NCBI GenBank assembly: GCA_905250115.1
Contig: CAJNOI010000016.1
Coordinates: 489,980-553,979, forward strand
Direction of reading: 5' to 3'
Source: Adineta steineri
Lineage: Eukaryota; Rotifera; Eurotatoria; Adinetida; Adinetidae
DNA length: 64,000 bases
Position 1 is the first letter of the stretch. Every line of letters starts with the position of its first letter. A program made the translations under genes and the position numbers. Positions 1-12,524 of this stretch are shown here, one piece after another. Under the pieces are notes generated by a model. It made no database searches. It had not been told where the DNA came from and saw nothing but the letters and a program-made list of their open reading frames with translations.

Positions 1-451
1 CAGCATGCTCTCGCACAGACCGTTTGTACAATTGATCAAATTAGTTTCCGAAGCTAAAACACGTACAAAAATAGTCATATGTTCGGTTTCTCACTATTTT
101 CACGCGATATATTTCTGAACATCAGCGCATTTATACGATTTTCGATCGGTACGTCTTGGAGAAGTGTACTTTTTAGAGTTTTACGAAGTGGCTTTTTTGG
201 AATAGCCAGGTAAAGTTAAGTGACTTATATTGCAGGGCAAAACTTATTCGACAAGTTGATATTCTCAGAAAAGTATTCCCACCTAAATTACGAGTTTGAA
301 GTTTATCGAAAATGTTTTCATCAATTTCAAGACAACATCGAAGCACACGTCTCTGAACAAACGTCCAAAACAGGTGCGAACAGCTAATCTACACTATCAA
401 GTGAATCAAAGTATGGGCCAAGGTTCTCTGAGAAAAATTTTCTTCGCTCTG
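1..451. other. Intergenic segment, relatively G+C-rich
   Basis: No gene is recognised. Base composition looks clearly richer in G+C (about 40% by eye) than most of the window. It presumably holds the 3' flank of the minus-strand secreted-protein gene that follows. Confidence 0.4.
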
Positions 452-1021
452 TTAACATGAGCTGGTATTACCTGGGGTATTGAGCGACTTATTATAACAT
501 TCTACTTGCGACGGTGTGGTGCCACTATTGAGAATAGCGGAGAGTTCTCTTCGCAGTGGTCTATAATCAAGTCGATGAAAATGATTAAAAACTTCACTAA
601 TATAGAAGATATCGCAGTCATTTGCATAACAACAAAAGAAATTGAACTTTGTGGTCATACTAAATGGATTGAAATAAAGTCGAAAGTATTGATCGATGTC
701 GTAATAAATATCTTCTATGTTTGTACTATCATTCGTTTGAAATCCATTAAATCTAATATTCGCTTCCTGCTTGCCGTAGTCGATTTCCACCGAAGCCCTG
801 CAGAAAGGCAGAGTAACTTGCTGACACTTAGACGGCAATTGGAATGATGGATTGCTGAGTGGTATCGAGGCGCTACATGTAAATACACACCGGATAGTAT
901 CAGGTTCAGATGCCGTTGATCTTGTTTCATTATTCGGATGAACGTTCATGCCATAAGAAGATCCGAGTAGGAACAGTACTAAAAGTGTCCATAATAACAA
1001 AGTCGATTTATAATTGTTCAT
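452..1021 (-). CDS. Secreted cysteine-rich protein, unknown function
   Basis: A single-exon 189-residue protein. The first ~24 residues are a clear signal peptide (MNNYKS followed by a Leu-rich core ending near SSYG). The mature part has about ten cysteines, including a CC pair in FFCCYANDCD, and several N-x-S/T glycosylation sites, so it is probably exported and disulfide-bonded. The CCxxxxC pattern recalls three-finger (Ly6/uPAR) domains but the spacing does not fit well and I do not assign a family. Its DNA is richer in G+C than the genes that follow. The start was chosen because the signal peptide begins directly at it. Confidence 0.6.
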   Translation of the reverse strand: MNNYKSTLLLWTLLVLFLLGSSYGMNVHPNNETRSTASEPDTIRCVFTCSASIPLSNPSFQLPSKCQQVTLPFCRASVEIDYGKQEANIRFNGFQTNDSTNIEDIYYDIDQYFRLYFNPFSMTTKFNFFCCYANDCDIFYISEVFNHFHRLDYRPLRRELSAILNSGTTPSQVECYNKSLNTPGNTSSC

Positions 1022-2096
1022 CAGTTGTGTTAAAGAAATTGGTTAGTTGTTAGAGAAGGTTGTATTTGAATGATGTGAAGCTACACGTTCTCTTTTAAGA
1101 GTAAAATTATCAGTAACGAAATGATAACGCACGACAACGAAAAACGACGTCATAGCAAAAGATACGACGATGAAGCTGCTAAAAAATAATGGCCGCCTCT
1201 GCGACAGTAAGATAACAAATCGTTGAACCATTCTCCCACTATTTCAGCGCCGTTCGAATATATCATGAAACTTAGAGTGTGGGTGAGAAAGCAGTTCTCC
1301 TCCGTTTTATCCACACTCACACTTTCGACGGTTGACATTCTATATTTATTTCCGATATTTTCTGTTCATCGGTATTGTTCACTTAAATATCATAAGCGAA
1401 CTAACATAAACATGGATTGAAATATATATCACAACACATTGGACTGGTGTTTTAATTATTTCATTACTATTTGTTTTTCGAAAGACCAATGTAAGGAGCA
1501 AATTATGATACAAGTAGCCATGAATTTTTATGTATAGATCTGTTCTAGTGTGACATGGTTACGAATTTACATATTAGTAACGGTTGTAGTTGTACCATCT
1601 GTTATAAACATTATTTTAAATCTTGAGGGTGTGGGTGTCAGTGACGGTATTGTGTTCATTTCACACCCACACCCTCAAGATGGTAGAGATGATCAGTAGG
1701 ATAATTATTATATGATAGACAAGTAAATTATCATGATACTAAATCGAATAATATATTCCTTCATTCAGAGTGATACTCAATACTTTGTTGCTTTTTCAAC
1801 TAAGTTTTATATTGCCAATATATTCAACTAAACAATGAGGATACGTGAATGTATGAAAGTATTGTAATCATTCTATATATGCTTCTCACTCATATACTCA
1901 AGAAAAGATTCTCTTTATCTATTAATCAATGTTTAATTTTAACATTTATTCTTTCAAAATGAAATAACACAGATCCATTAATTATTCGCATCTTTCTTGT
2001 TTTCTATTCCACAAAACGAATGCAAAATTTTCATATTTATTTATATATTTTGATTAAAAATAAAAACAGAGTATTTTTCGAAATTTATCAGTCAAT
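1022..2096. other. Intergenic region between secreted protein and sirtuin
   Basis: No coding sequence is supported. The first ~400 bases keep the higher G+C of the left end; the rest is AT-rich. It contains the perfect inverted repeat annotated separately at 1621-1680 and, next to the sirtuin stop, an AT-rich stretch that probably serves as its 3' end. Confidence 0.4.
1621..1680. repeat. Perfect 18-bp inverted repeat with TGTGGG core
   Basis: Two perfectly complementary 18-bp arms (tcttgagggtgtgggtgt at 1621-1638 and its reverse complement at 1663-1680) flank a 24-base loop. The arms contain TGTGGG, the telomere repeat unit reported for bdelloid rotifers. The same 18-mer, in the right-arm orientation, occurs exactly at 27985-28002. 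It may be a foldback or MITE-like element, or a hairpin-forming site. Confidence 0.75.
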
Positions 2097-3508
2097 TCAA
2101 ATAGGTAAATCTGTTTCATCAATTGTTTTACGCCATTCACCCTTCAACGGATTGTAAAATAAATAGAATTGTTCTTCTTTTGGAACATTTCTTATATTGA
2201 TATAATGAAAATCGAATGGAACTTCATTATAATGACCAAAGAAATGAAGTCGAATAGAAATCGAATGGATGTTTTTGTTCGATATTTCGATAGAAAATGG
2301 TTCACAATTTAATTCTTGTTTTTTTCGATCACCAATAGTCATTTGAATCGATTTGAAAAGTGTAAATGGAATCTCAGCATTGTCTGGATCACGACCTTCG
2401 ATATTAATCTTTGATTTATTCATATCAGGATCATTTTGACATATGATACGAACACGTCTTCGAAGAATCCATGGCGGTATTGGTATATTCAATCTTTCCA
2501 TTAAACCTTTCATAATTGTATCGCTAAATGTATGAATATTTATTATTGCACGATTATACAGTGGTGTGCGTTGAAGATTGCCAATGATCAATTTTTTCTT
2601 TCGTTTTGCTACTTGACGAGGAATATCACTTGCTGGTGTGACCGTTAAGCTACTACCTATATATTTCAATCAAAATTAACACGATGGAATTTATTTGTGT
2701 ACTGTAATCCTACCGAGAACAAGACAAACGTCGGCTTTTTCCGCATGGTTAAACGCTTTGTTCAACTCATCTTCAGGCAAGTTTTCACCAAAATTAATAA
2801 GTGAATCTTTTAATTGACCACGACAGTCAGATTTGTCACATCGACGACCAGTATAATGATCTGAACGATTCATATCCGTATCAAAATCTCGTAAATATTT
2901 AGCATGACATTTTTCACATGTTTCTAAATTCATATTTCCATGTAATTCAGCGACATATGCTGGATTCATGCCGCTACGTAAATGTAGACCATCACAATTT
3001 TGTGAAATTAAACATTTGAGAATACCACGACGTTGTAATTCAACGAGAGCCCTAGAGTAAAAATCTGAATTTTGTTTCATTTTCAAATTCAAATAAAACA
3101 ATATACATGTGAGAAGGTGATGGTATTGCTTGTTGGATGTCGTCAATGATTTTAGCTTTATTCGATCGAAATTTTTTATTGCTAAGATAGATAAAAAGTC
3201 GATGTATAAGACAATGATATGAAATTGACTTACTCTTGTAATTCCCACTCACCAGGTCCTGTGGGTAATACAGTATCCATCGCACTACGAAAATCTGGAA
3301 TTCCAGTTGATGTCGATACTCCTGCACCTAAAATATACACAAACGAATGTTTAAAAAATATTTCGCAATACTCAAACATACCTGTAAATACAATAAAATG
3401 TTGACTTTCTTTTATCCATTGTGCTAATTGATCTAATTTGGCATTGAGTTCTATCTGTGAATCGAAATATTCTTTTTTACATTCAGGATCTGAAATACCG
3501 TGAGCCAT
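2097..3508 (-). CDS. Sirtuin, SIRT6/SIRT7-like NAD-dependent deacylase
   Basis: Four exons (3508-3382, 3327-3234, 3051-2714, 2656-2097) join in phase to 372 residues. The Rossmann NAD-binding motif TGAGVSTSTGIPDFRS lies near residues 41-56, QNCDGLH near 91-97, and the catalytic His in ELHGN is about residue 111. Four zinc-ligand cysteines follow at about 119, 122, 145 and 150, then GSSLTVTPA and the NLQ motif that reads the nicotinamide ribose. The FGENLPE stretch and the spacing of the second Cys pair look closer to SIRT7 than SIRT6, but I leave this open. Family members deacylate histones and act in nuclear or nucleolar chromatin. The start is the Met before GISDPE; longer in-frame upstream sequence looks non-coding. 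Confidence 0.88.
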
Positions 3509-5424
3509 ATTTAAATATTTCGTATACGACTGTGTTGTGAAATTTTGAAATAACACTGACAGAGAAACAAAATCGTTATACGTCTCTTTATAATAACATA
3601 TCTTGCGCAATTCGTAGGTAAGAAACAAATGCTCACAGAAGAACACGTGATGAGTCATTTAATGGTCCAAATACTCATCAGAAAATATATTTCTCATTAA
3701 ATCTTATATAGAATGAACAAGGTCAAATATAGGAAAGCTGTAGTGAGATTTTTCGTCGAGATGAATCATTGTTTACCATTATATACAGCTAATCTCCTTG
3801 TCTACATTGTGCAATGTCTTCTCATTCGAATCTCAAAAAATAGATTTATTTCACATTTGCGATAAGTTCTGTACTTAATTAACTCAAATACAATTTAAAT
3901 CTTTCAGTTGGTCTAATTAATACTATTCACGTAGTTCTATGCTAGTATTGAGTTAACAATTGAAAAAAAAGAAGTAATGATTTTTTTGTCTGTATTTGTA
4001 AAATCTGTCAGATCTGTTGAATGCAATCTGAAAAGTACAGATTTGAAGTTTCCAGTCGTTCACTAATACCATTTGATATCGATATTACTAATGATGAAAT
4101 AAATACTTAAGATTAATTGTAATCCTGAATTTGTTGGTATTTTTTATATTATAAAAGGTAGATAATAAAGATGTGAGTGAAGGTTTTATAATTACTTATA
4201 AAATCTATCCATATGTATATTTTTATATGCTGCACTACAGATTATGTAAAAAGCAGCAAAAATTTAATGTTACTGAGATCGAACGCAAGTCACATAAGAT
4301 ATGATGCAATTATACAGGTTTTGAGACATACTAATATATTTCGTTCTTATTACAATTATATTCTACATAAACTTTCTGTTATGAACATACAACAATAAAA
4401 AGAAACAGATAAGTGATTGTGTCTATATAGAAATGATAGACTGATACAAGACTAATATCTATGTATAGTGTTTGATAAAAACTTCTCAATTCTACGACAC
4501 ATTTTTTTTCGACTATTTAGATATAAGTATCACAACTTAATAAATAAAATAATCGTCGGTTCATCCAAAGTCGAATTTAAACATCTATATTAAGATTTTT
4601 AATAGTACTTTTCGTTGACGAGTGTGTTATATTGATTTGTACATAATCTTCATCCGGAAATAACGAGAATTCTGTAATAAATAGTGAATAGAACGATGAT
4701 ACTTCTGTGATTTACTATTGCATATTGTTATACTTATCTGAATATGACTTAGTAGAATGTATTAAATAAATAATGATTTATTGAAAAATAAAAGTATAGA
4801 GTGTGAGTCTGGCATGTTATAGATAATATCATTGTTATTTCAACAGATTTATCGCCAGAAAATAAAATGTAATCTTTCAAGATATAGCATGTTATATAGA
4901 ATAAGTCGTGTATCTTTGTTAAAGCATCCTGTTCGTAAAAATACTGTCTTGTAAAAGGATTATTTGGAATCTATTTACTCATAGAACGGAGTATACTACA
5001 TAATCGAAAACAATGTAAGGCAATGCTAGACAAACGAAAAAACATTGGAATATTTATCTTGATAGTGTTAAGATCATGTCATTATATAAGTAGAATAGTG
5101 TATCTTATATTTATTTATATAATTTATTGAATTTGAAGTATTTTAGTTTACGAATTTATATTATCTTCTCAAATCATCGAAACATGTATTTTTAAATTTC
5201 GAATAGAAAACTTATAAGTACACTAAAATATCATAAAGAAATAACAGAAATCTATTATATGAGAAAAGAACACTTGATTTCGTAGTAAGATTAACGTTTT
5301 TGATGATAATCGTTTCTCTTTATAGATTTTATATATGTACTTCAAAAAAAAATAAGCGAACAAGAAAAAAGTAGGATATCTTTTTTTGTGCATTAATTTG
5401 AAATCTTATTCTTCGGAATTTAAA
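3509..5424. other. AT-rich intergenic region
   Basis: About 1.9 kb of strongly AT-rich sequence. Short open frames occur by chance (the longest, 4213-4398, has no recognisable protein character). No RNA gene or repeat stands out. Confidence 0.4.
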
Positions 5425-5769
5425 TTAGTTCCATTGATGGACTTGTTGTGCACAAGTTTGTGTCGTATTTTCATAAAAAGCAGTAATCAATTCCAGATCT
5501 TTAACTTTACACACATCTAAACCATTGAAAGTATATATGATAGATATCGTAAAACAACCTTTCTTTCGATATAGTTCGACTATTTATACATAATATATCG
5601 TACAGTAGTAGCAGAGTCTTCTACACTATCATGTATATATTTATATGAAATTTGAATCAGTATTTTTATAATAATCAATTGCATTATTTCGCGTCTGTTC
5701 GTTGTTTGCAAATCGTAAACTAATTAAAAGTACTCTGGCAGCAATACTTCTTCGATAACTTGAAGACAT
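5425..5769 (-). pseudogene. Two coding-like segments, possible gene remnant or short-exon gene
   Basis: Two short minus-strand frames look like protein rather than AT-rich noise. The segment 5769-5641 begins MSSSYRRSIAARVLL and runs 42 residues to a stop; it is preceded by tttctag, a good splice acceptor, with an open frame before the Met. The segment 5580-5425 follows an ataaatag acceptor-like site and ends CAQQVHQWN then stop. Each ends in its own stop and I find no good donor joining them, so this may be a decayed gene or the last exons of two transcripts. The family is not recognised. Confidence 0.3.
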
Positions 5770-6433
5770 GTCAATAAGGCTAGAAAGTCAAAAAAAATAT
5801 TTCTAAATATTCATATATTCAATTTTTTTCATTAGTATTACTATTATTTTATAGTAGCATGTTTTCTGAAAAATCTTATTTCATATAAAACAGTCTTGAG
5901 GAAAAAACGAATATTTATTGTATTTCAAGATCATAAAAACATTCCATAATGAATAATTTCGACTGCAAAAATAGAATAAAATATAATAAATTTCCTGAGT
6001 CAATTTAATTCTATGATACAGTTAAACACAATAAGCATAAATTTATGCATGCTATCACTTATATAGAGATACCGTGTAATTTGTATTTAAGATATGATCT
6101 TTGGCGACCTCTTATGGAATTTTAATATGATAATACTTAATTTACATTAAATATAGAAGAATCATGATCGAAATAAAATAAATTCAAACAATCTTTTTGA
6201 ATACTGTTAACATGAAAATATTTATTTTGACTATTATTTGATAATGCCACATACAATGTATAGTTGACATTGCTAGTAACACACTCTCTCTCATGCCTAT
6301 TATTCGTCTTTGAACATTGAAAAATATCACTTGACGTACAACGGCAAATAATCGCGAATGATGTTCAAGGTTTCTCATTATATTCAACTACGAATTATTC
6401 ATAATGGCAGATTAAAGGATAGATATTGAATGA
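5770..6433. other. Intergenic, promoter side of SNase-like gene
   Basis: AT-rich sequence without a supported gene. A minus-strand frame at 6184-6387 has no recognisable features and is taken as chance. Confidence 0.35.
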
Positions 6434-7253
6434 ATGTGTCGCTGGTTTTTGTTTCTTGTTCTTACCATTGTAAAATGCAATGGTAATAACAACACAAATT
6501 CTACTCGTTTATTAAATCTTCTACAACGACAATACGAATATCAAAATCTTAGTAAATTAAGTGCTCTTGAATTTCCATTTGATTTAGGTAAATAAATATT
6601 ATAAATTATTAATTAGTAATGTATACATTTCTTTTAGTCGGACAAATTACTCATATTAGTATTGATACATTAACAGTAAAAACGAAATATAATGGAACAA
6701 CACGTATTAAATTAGCATGTATATATACAACTAATATATGGAAAGCAGCTTTTTTACGTAAACATCCTCTTGAACCACTTACATACAAGTTTGTATTCAA
6801 TCGATAGAATTTATTTTGTTAATTATTTTCAATTATTTCAGACCTTTAGAAGCATTTGTTAAACGTGATGATCTTGTTCGTGTACATGTTATTGATCGTT
6901 CCTTGCAATCACCAGGAGCTTATGTTTTTGGTGAAATATATAATTTAGCAAAAAATAATTTAAATATAAATAAAGAACTTGTACGACATGGTTTAGCTGA
7001 ATCAGCACCAACAACACTTTCATCGTGTGATTCAGAATATTTTCTTCTTGCACAAGAACAACCTCACAAATCAAATGTTCGTTTAGCAACATCACGTGAA
7101 CGACGTTCAGTTCCACAACATTGTTCATCACCACGTTCAGAAATTGAACAAGAAGAATGTCAACATGTTATTGATGATAGACATTATAATTATATGACTA
7201 TACTAGTCAGTACGGTAGCTATTATTGCTTTTGTAGCAAATTTCGAAGCATAA
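6434..7253 (+). CDS. Staphylococcal-nuclease-like (OB-fold) protein with signal peptide and C-terminal membrane segment
   Basis: Three exons (6434-6587, 6638-6788, 6842-7253) give 238 residues. The N-terminus (MCRWFLFLVLTIVKCNG) is a signal peptide. The central part follows the SNase plan: beta strands around GQITHISIDTLTVKT, then KPLEAFVKRDDLVRVHVIDR, then GEIYNLAKNNLNINKELVRHGLAES, where the N-x-N-x-x-LV-x-x-G-x-A ending is the family hallmark. The Arg and Glu catalytic set of true nucleases is not obvious, so enzyme activity is uncertain. A hydrophobic stretch at about 218-233 suggests a membrane anchor at the extreme C-terminus. It may be related to the animal C3orf33-type SNase-like proteins, but this is only a possibility. 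Confidence 0.55.
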
Positions 7254-9490
7254 TCAACATGTTTTTTTTTGTAATTGATAAAAATAAATTGTATATTAGT
7301 TATATTAGTAGATATTATTCTTGTGTTCTTTTGCTTTGTTAATTGTAAAAAATTTGCTTTTAAATAACTAAAAAAAAAGAAATAGTCATTGTCATAAATC
7401 AAGACCATGTTATTGAACTTAATCCCATAGTCGGAATTATAAATATGTTTTGATGCAAACTTCATCAGAAATTTGCTTTTTATCAATAAAATCTTTCAGA
7501 AGTTAAGAAGATTATATTTTCGAAAAAAAAACTGTTTTAACTTTAATAGATTCATGAAATATTTTCTCGATTACTGATAATTGTTATGTTGTTTTGTCTA
7601 GTCTAGTTCTTTTGAAACTGTGCTAATGAGGTTCTAAAAAAAAGATCAAATGTCTGAATTATGAATTTTGTAATGACTTCCTTTGTATTATCCAGTTATA
7701 CAAAAGGTGTTGATATATCACATACTTATCGAATGCAAAATAGATTTTAAAAATAAATGCACTTTTTCTGATGTTATATTATTAATGGTTCATGAATAAG
7801 ATAGGATATACGCATATTGTGTATTTGAAATAATGAGTACGAATGATAGATTACTTTGAATAAAATCAATTTGAAAAATCAATAAAATAAATTGTATTTG
7901 TTTTATTTTCTTTTAATTGAAAATAATGATTGTCAAATATTGATCAATATTTATTTGATAAACTTGATATGTACACTTTAAAATTACTAAATGATAGAGC
8001 AACACATGTGATCTATATTATATAGATATGCATCTAATATATAGCAAAGTAAATGAATTACTGAGTCTTGTGTTTTAGTTCCGGAAACAACCGAATCCGT
8101 GTTTCCTAGTCTGCTTCCTCGTTCGATATATTTTCATTTTTAACAACGTATAATATCCTAATAAGAATCAATTCATTTCAAATTAGTTATACATCTGAAG
8201 ACTTTAATAAGAATCTTTTCGAGCAACTCTATCGCTTCGCAACACTTATATTATATATATTTCTTTCAAACAAACAATCGATTTGTTCTTACATATTGCA
8301 ATCAATGCATTTTTATTTACGTACACTTGTTGACATACTACAATAATAAAAAAGTGTACTCAACTCATTTATACTTCTTGTTTGACAGTCGAGTAAATAT
8401 AAAAGGTAACAATTTTTTTTACGAATGTTCATAGTGTCTCTTTATTCTTTCTTCTCGTCGTCCGCTTCTCGGTTATGTGATCCACTCTCTTTTTCTATTG
8501 CCTGCATCGTAAGAAGTCACCATCTCTACAATGTACGTCAGTTCTTTAGTATAAAAAAAAATGTTAGAAAGAATAATTCAAGACACCCTCATTTTTCCAT
8601 CTTTCTTCTTCCTGATTCAAATATATCCGGTTAGAATTTTTTTAAAGAGTCTATTTTTGTTTGTTTTTTTTAATATGTGATAATAAACAATGCCGAACGT
8701 CAAGTTGGCGGTATCAGCAATTTACATAATAAGAAACAGAGAGAATATTATCAAATTATTAAGATGTCCTTTTCATCTTTATGTAAGAGTCGGTAAAAAG
8801 AATAGAGGAAGGAAAAGAAACCTTCTTTTTGTAATAAAAAAATAAGAAATTAACAATGACACTGTTAAAAAGAAGAAAAAAAAGTAAGGTAAGTTGAGTC
8901 TTTCGTTGCCTGAGATTATACAGAAAAAGAATAATTAATTGCACACAAATGAATCTGATTAAACATTACCGACACATGTCTACATGGTACCTACTGGAAA
9001 CTATTTTAAATACAAAAACAAAAATAAGTATCTTTTTTTTATTGCCTATGAAGATTTATTAGAAGCTAATATTTTATTAAACAATTCATTGTGGAAGTTA
9101 ATCTTTATTTCATCTCTCAGCTTTTTTCCTTTTGCAAATTGTCAGGATAATAAGAAAAAAAAACATGTTTTTTCATTACATTAAAAGTCATAGCAACTTT
9201 TCCATGGATGAACGCCTTTATCCTTGTTTTTTCTTTTTTTCTCTAATAATTTTTTCATCAGATGGAAAGTAAATTGAAACGAGATAATAACGACGTATTA
9301 TAAGCAAAAGATTTATCATGCATAAAAACGTAGATATTATAATCTAATTTTCTTTTTTACTTTTCTCAGATAGAGAAGAAATCTTTTACTAGAAGATTGT
9401 AAGTCAGTAATGAAAGTAAAGTAAATATGATGTTATTAAATGTTGAATCTCAAATTGATCTTTTAGATTTATATTTTATATAGAAAATAA
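7254..9490. other. AT-rich intergenic region upstream of SLCO gene
   Basis: About 2.2 kb rich in homopolymer runs. Frames at 8425-8634, 8759-8944 and 8984-9184 are low-complexity translations of T- or A-runs and are not supported as genes. Confidence 0.4.
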
Positions 9491-12012
9491 ATGACGCCTG
9501 ACATTATTGTAAATCCAACAGAAAAATCTTTGATTAATGATTATGAACATTCAAAATATAAACGTTATGGATGGAGAAATTTTCGACTTGATGGAATTTT
9601 AAGTCAACCATTATTTGCTTATATTATATTATGTATTTGTAATTTTGTTCAAAATTTCAGTGTTAATGGCGCAAATAATGCTGTTATATCAACACTTGAA
9701 CGTGTATTCTTTTTGAATAGTGTTCAATCGGGTCTTTTCTTATCATTACATGATTTAGCAACGGTATTTTCATCACCATTTGTCGGCTATTTAGGTAGTC
9801 GATATTCATCACCAATATTTTTTTCATTAAATATGATTATTGTTGGATTTGGAAATATGGTTATTGCTTCAAGCAATTTTGTTTATCGTGATTCATCAAT
9901 GAATTTTAATTCTGATCTCCCTCAAATCTTATCAACATATAATAATGTTCTTTTTCAATGTTATAAAGATCCATTTAATCAATTCAATATAACTGACGCC
10001 TCATGTTTGAAAGATAATGTTTTAGGAAATGCAGCGAAAAATGCAAAACTTGTATTATATCTTGGAAGTTTTATTAGCGGTATGGGCGGTGTAGCTTTAC
10101 CGATTGTAGGTATTGCATATATTGAACGTATATTTCCACGTGAAAAAGCGACTTATTGTCAAGGAATTTATTTTGCTGTTGGCACAGTAGGTGGTGCCCT
10201 TGGCATTGTAGCTACGGGTCGATTTTTATCAATTTATACAAAACTTACTAATAGAAAACGACTTCCATCTTGGTTAACACCTAGTAATCCACTTTGGGTT
10301 GGATGTTGGTGGTTACCTTTTTATCTTTATGGAGGATTATGTTTACTTCTTGGATTATTTATATCTGGTTTACCAAATTATGAAAAACCGGGTACAAAAC
10401 ATTTGACTAGTACATCTACTGAAAATAATCTTAATGCATCAAGTAAAGAATTTATTATTATAGTTCTTGAAAACAATAACATTCTTTCTTGTTTAGATCT
10501 TTCTATTAGTCGACAAGACAGCCAGACTACTATTTCAATTCTTAGTTCACGTCCACCAACACCTGCTGTATTCAAACATGGATCTGAATCAGTTACTAAT
10601 TTGAAAACTTCATCTGAAAATATTTTACCTCCATTGGAACCACCTTTCACTGAATATCGTTTATCACATCGAAAATTAAGTCCACTGGAAAAAAATTCAT
10701 TAGCTGTAAATGAAAAAACGGAAGGTGTTATTAATCATGCCTATTCAACAGAATCAATGCCTAATCAATTACCAACTACTGCTCCAACATTTAATGTCAT
10801 ACCAACGCTTGAAGCTTTACCAAAAACAGTATCTGAGAATCTTCGAGAAATGTGTGCTGTTATACGTGAATTAATGAAAAATACGCGATATGTTTTCATT
10901 ACGATTGCCTTTTTATCAGAAGGCATTTTAATAAGCGGTAAACATTTTACATATTACATACAAAAAAATATATTCATTCTATTTAGGATTTGTACCATTT
11001 ATTACAAAATATTTTCAATATCAACATCAGTTAGATACATCAACAGCTACATTATTAACTGGTGCAATTGCTTTACTGTCAATTATTTTTGGTTGTCCTA
11101 TTGGTGCCTATTGTATAAATAAATTTTCTTGGACACCAATGAAATGTGCACGTGTTTGTAGTATAGTATTTACAGGTTCAGCATTTCTATTTTTATTTCT
11201 GACGCTCACATGTCCAGAACTTAAATTTGAATATACAGCTTGTTCTAATCAGAATACAGTTTGTTGTCATAATGTATATCAACCCGGTAAGATTCTAATA
11301 ATATAATTGAGTTTTAAAAATAAATTTTTATTTAGTTTGTCTTGAAAGTAATCCTAAAGAAATGTTCTTATCACCATGTCATTTTGGTTGTACGAATGAA
11401 ACAGTTGCTAGCAACGGTAACACTTATTATTCAACATGTAATTGTGCAGCTGATGATTCCGTAACAGTAACTGAATCTGCTTGTCGATTTCGACGAATAC
11501 CTTGTAAATAAAATTCATTTTTTATTAAATCAAATATTTTCTATGATAATATATTTATTTTAGGTTCTTCAATATTTGCTTTGGCAATGGCAGGTGCTAC
11601 ATTGGTTGTCTTTTTGACAGCATTTATTCAAGTACCAATGTTACAAGTACTTTTATATAGTGTACCACTTCCTTATCATAGTATGGCACTTGGTGTTCGT
11701 CAAACAATTGTTAAAGTTTTCGGTCAAACTACTGGTCCATTATTATTTGGTTTTGTTTTTGATGAATCATGTTTAGTATGGCTTGTCGATTGTTATAAAC
11801 GACGAACATGTACAGTATATGATAATCGTAAAATGGGTATATCAATGGCATTATCAGGCTTTTCAGCTCGTTTAATATCGGGTATTTGTTGTATTATTGT
11901 TTTTACTAATTGGAGATTAAAACATTCAAATGAAATTGTAAGACCTCCAAATTCGACAAGAGTAGATCCAATGGTTCCAATAAATAAAAATGAAGACAGT
12001 GAAAAAAATTAA
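9491..12012 (+). CDS. Organic anion transporter (SLCO/OATP family)
   Basis: Four exons (9491-10937, 10987-11286, 11336-11503, 11564-12012) join in phase to 787 residues. The N-terminal half holds about six membrane segments, including CNFVQNFSVNGANNAVI and the SSPFVGYLGSRY loop typical of the family. A long cytoplasmic loop (about residues 300-450) is rich in Ser, Thr and Asn. After residue ~470 the second half resumes (GFVPFITKYFQYQ), followed by a large extracellular Cys-rich loop at about 560-638 that corresponds to the Kazal-like loop 9-10 of OATPs. SLCO proteins move bulky organic anions such as prostaglandins, bile acids and conjugated steroids across the plasma membrane. The substrate cannot be told. 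The length is slightly above the usual 650-720. Confidence 0.9.
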
Positions 12013-12524
12013 TTTATCAACTATGTTAAAATTAAAAGCATAACGGTGATTTATATTTTATCTTATTTTATTATTGTTGTTATTTTTTCGTATCTCTCTC
12101 TGTCTCTATTTTTCTCACAATACATAGTAATTGTGTGTAAAAAGGAAAATATCGGTCATTAAAAATGAGAGTTTCTTTTTTTTTGTTTATATAAAAGTTT
12201 GTCTGTAAAAATGAATTTTTTGTTGTAATTTTTTTGTCAAAATAAAACAATATTATAAGTACAAAGATGATCCTATTACGTAGATTATAAAAAAAGCAAA
12301 GTATGGACGTCAGCAAACTTTTGTGACATTTGACAATCTCATTAAAAATTAAATGATTATAAGATAAAATTTGTATACATCTGTCAAATCAAGAGAAAAA
12401 CAAATACTATTAAAAAATCTCGAATAGTATATATTTTATTTGAATATCTAAATTCATCCATAGTAACAACTATAAAACTCATTTGTGCTATTTAATTCTT
12501 TATTTTTTTTTGTTATTATTTAAA
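12013..12524. other. Intergenic spacer
   Basis: AT-rich 3' flank of the SLCO gene and 5' flank of the next short gene. Nothing else is seen. Confidence 0.4.

Noticed and set aside
506-847. Open frame on the plus strand opposite the secreted protein
   Set aside because: It lies wholly on the complement of the minus-strand gene, has no signal peptide or domain, and its composition is that of a mirror frame.
8425-9184. Several hydrophobic open frames
   Set aside because: They are translations of T- and A-runs without domains or splice structure.
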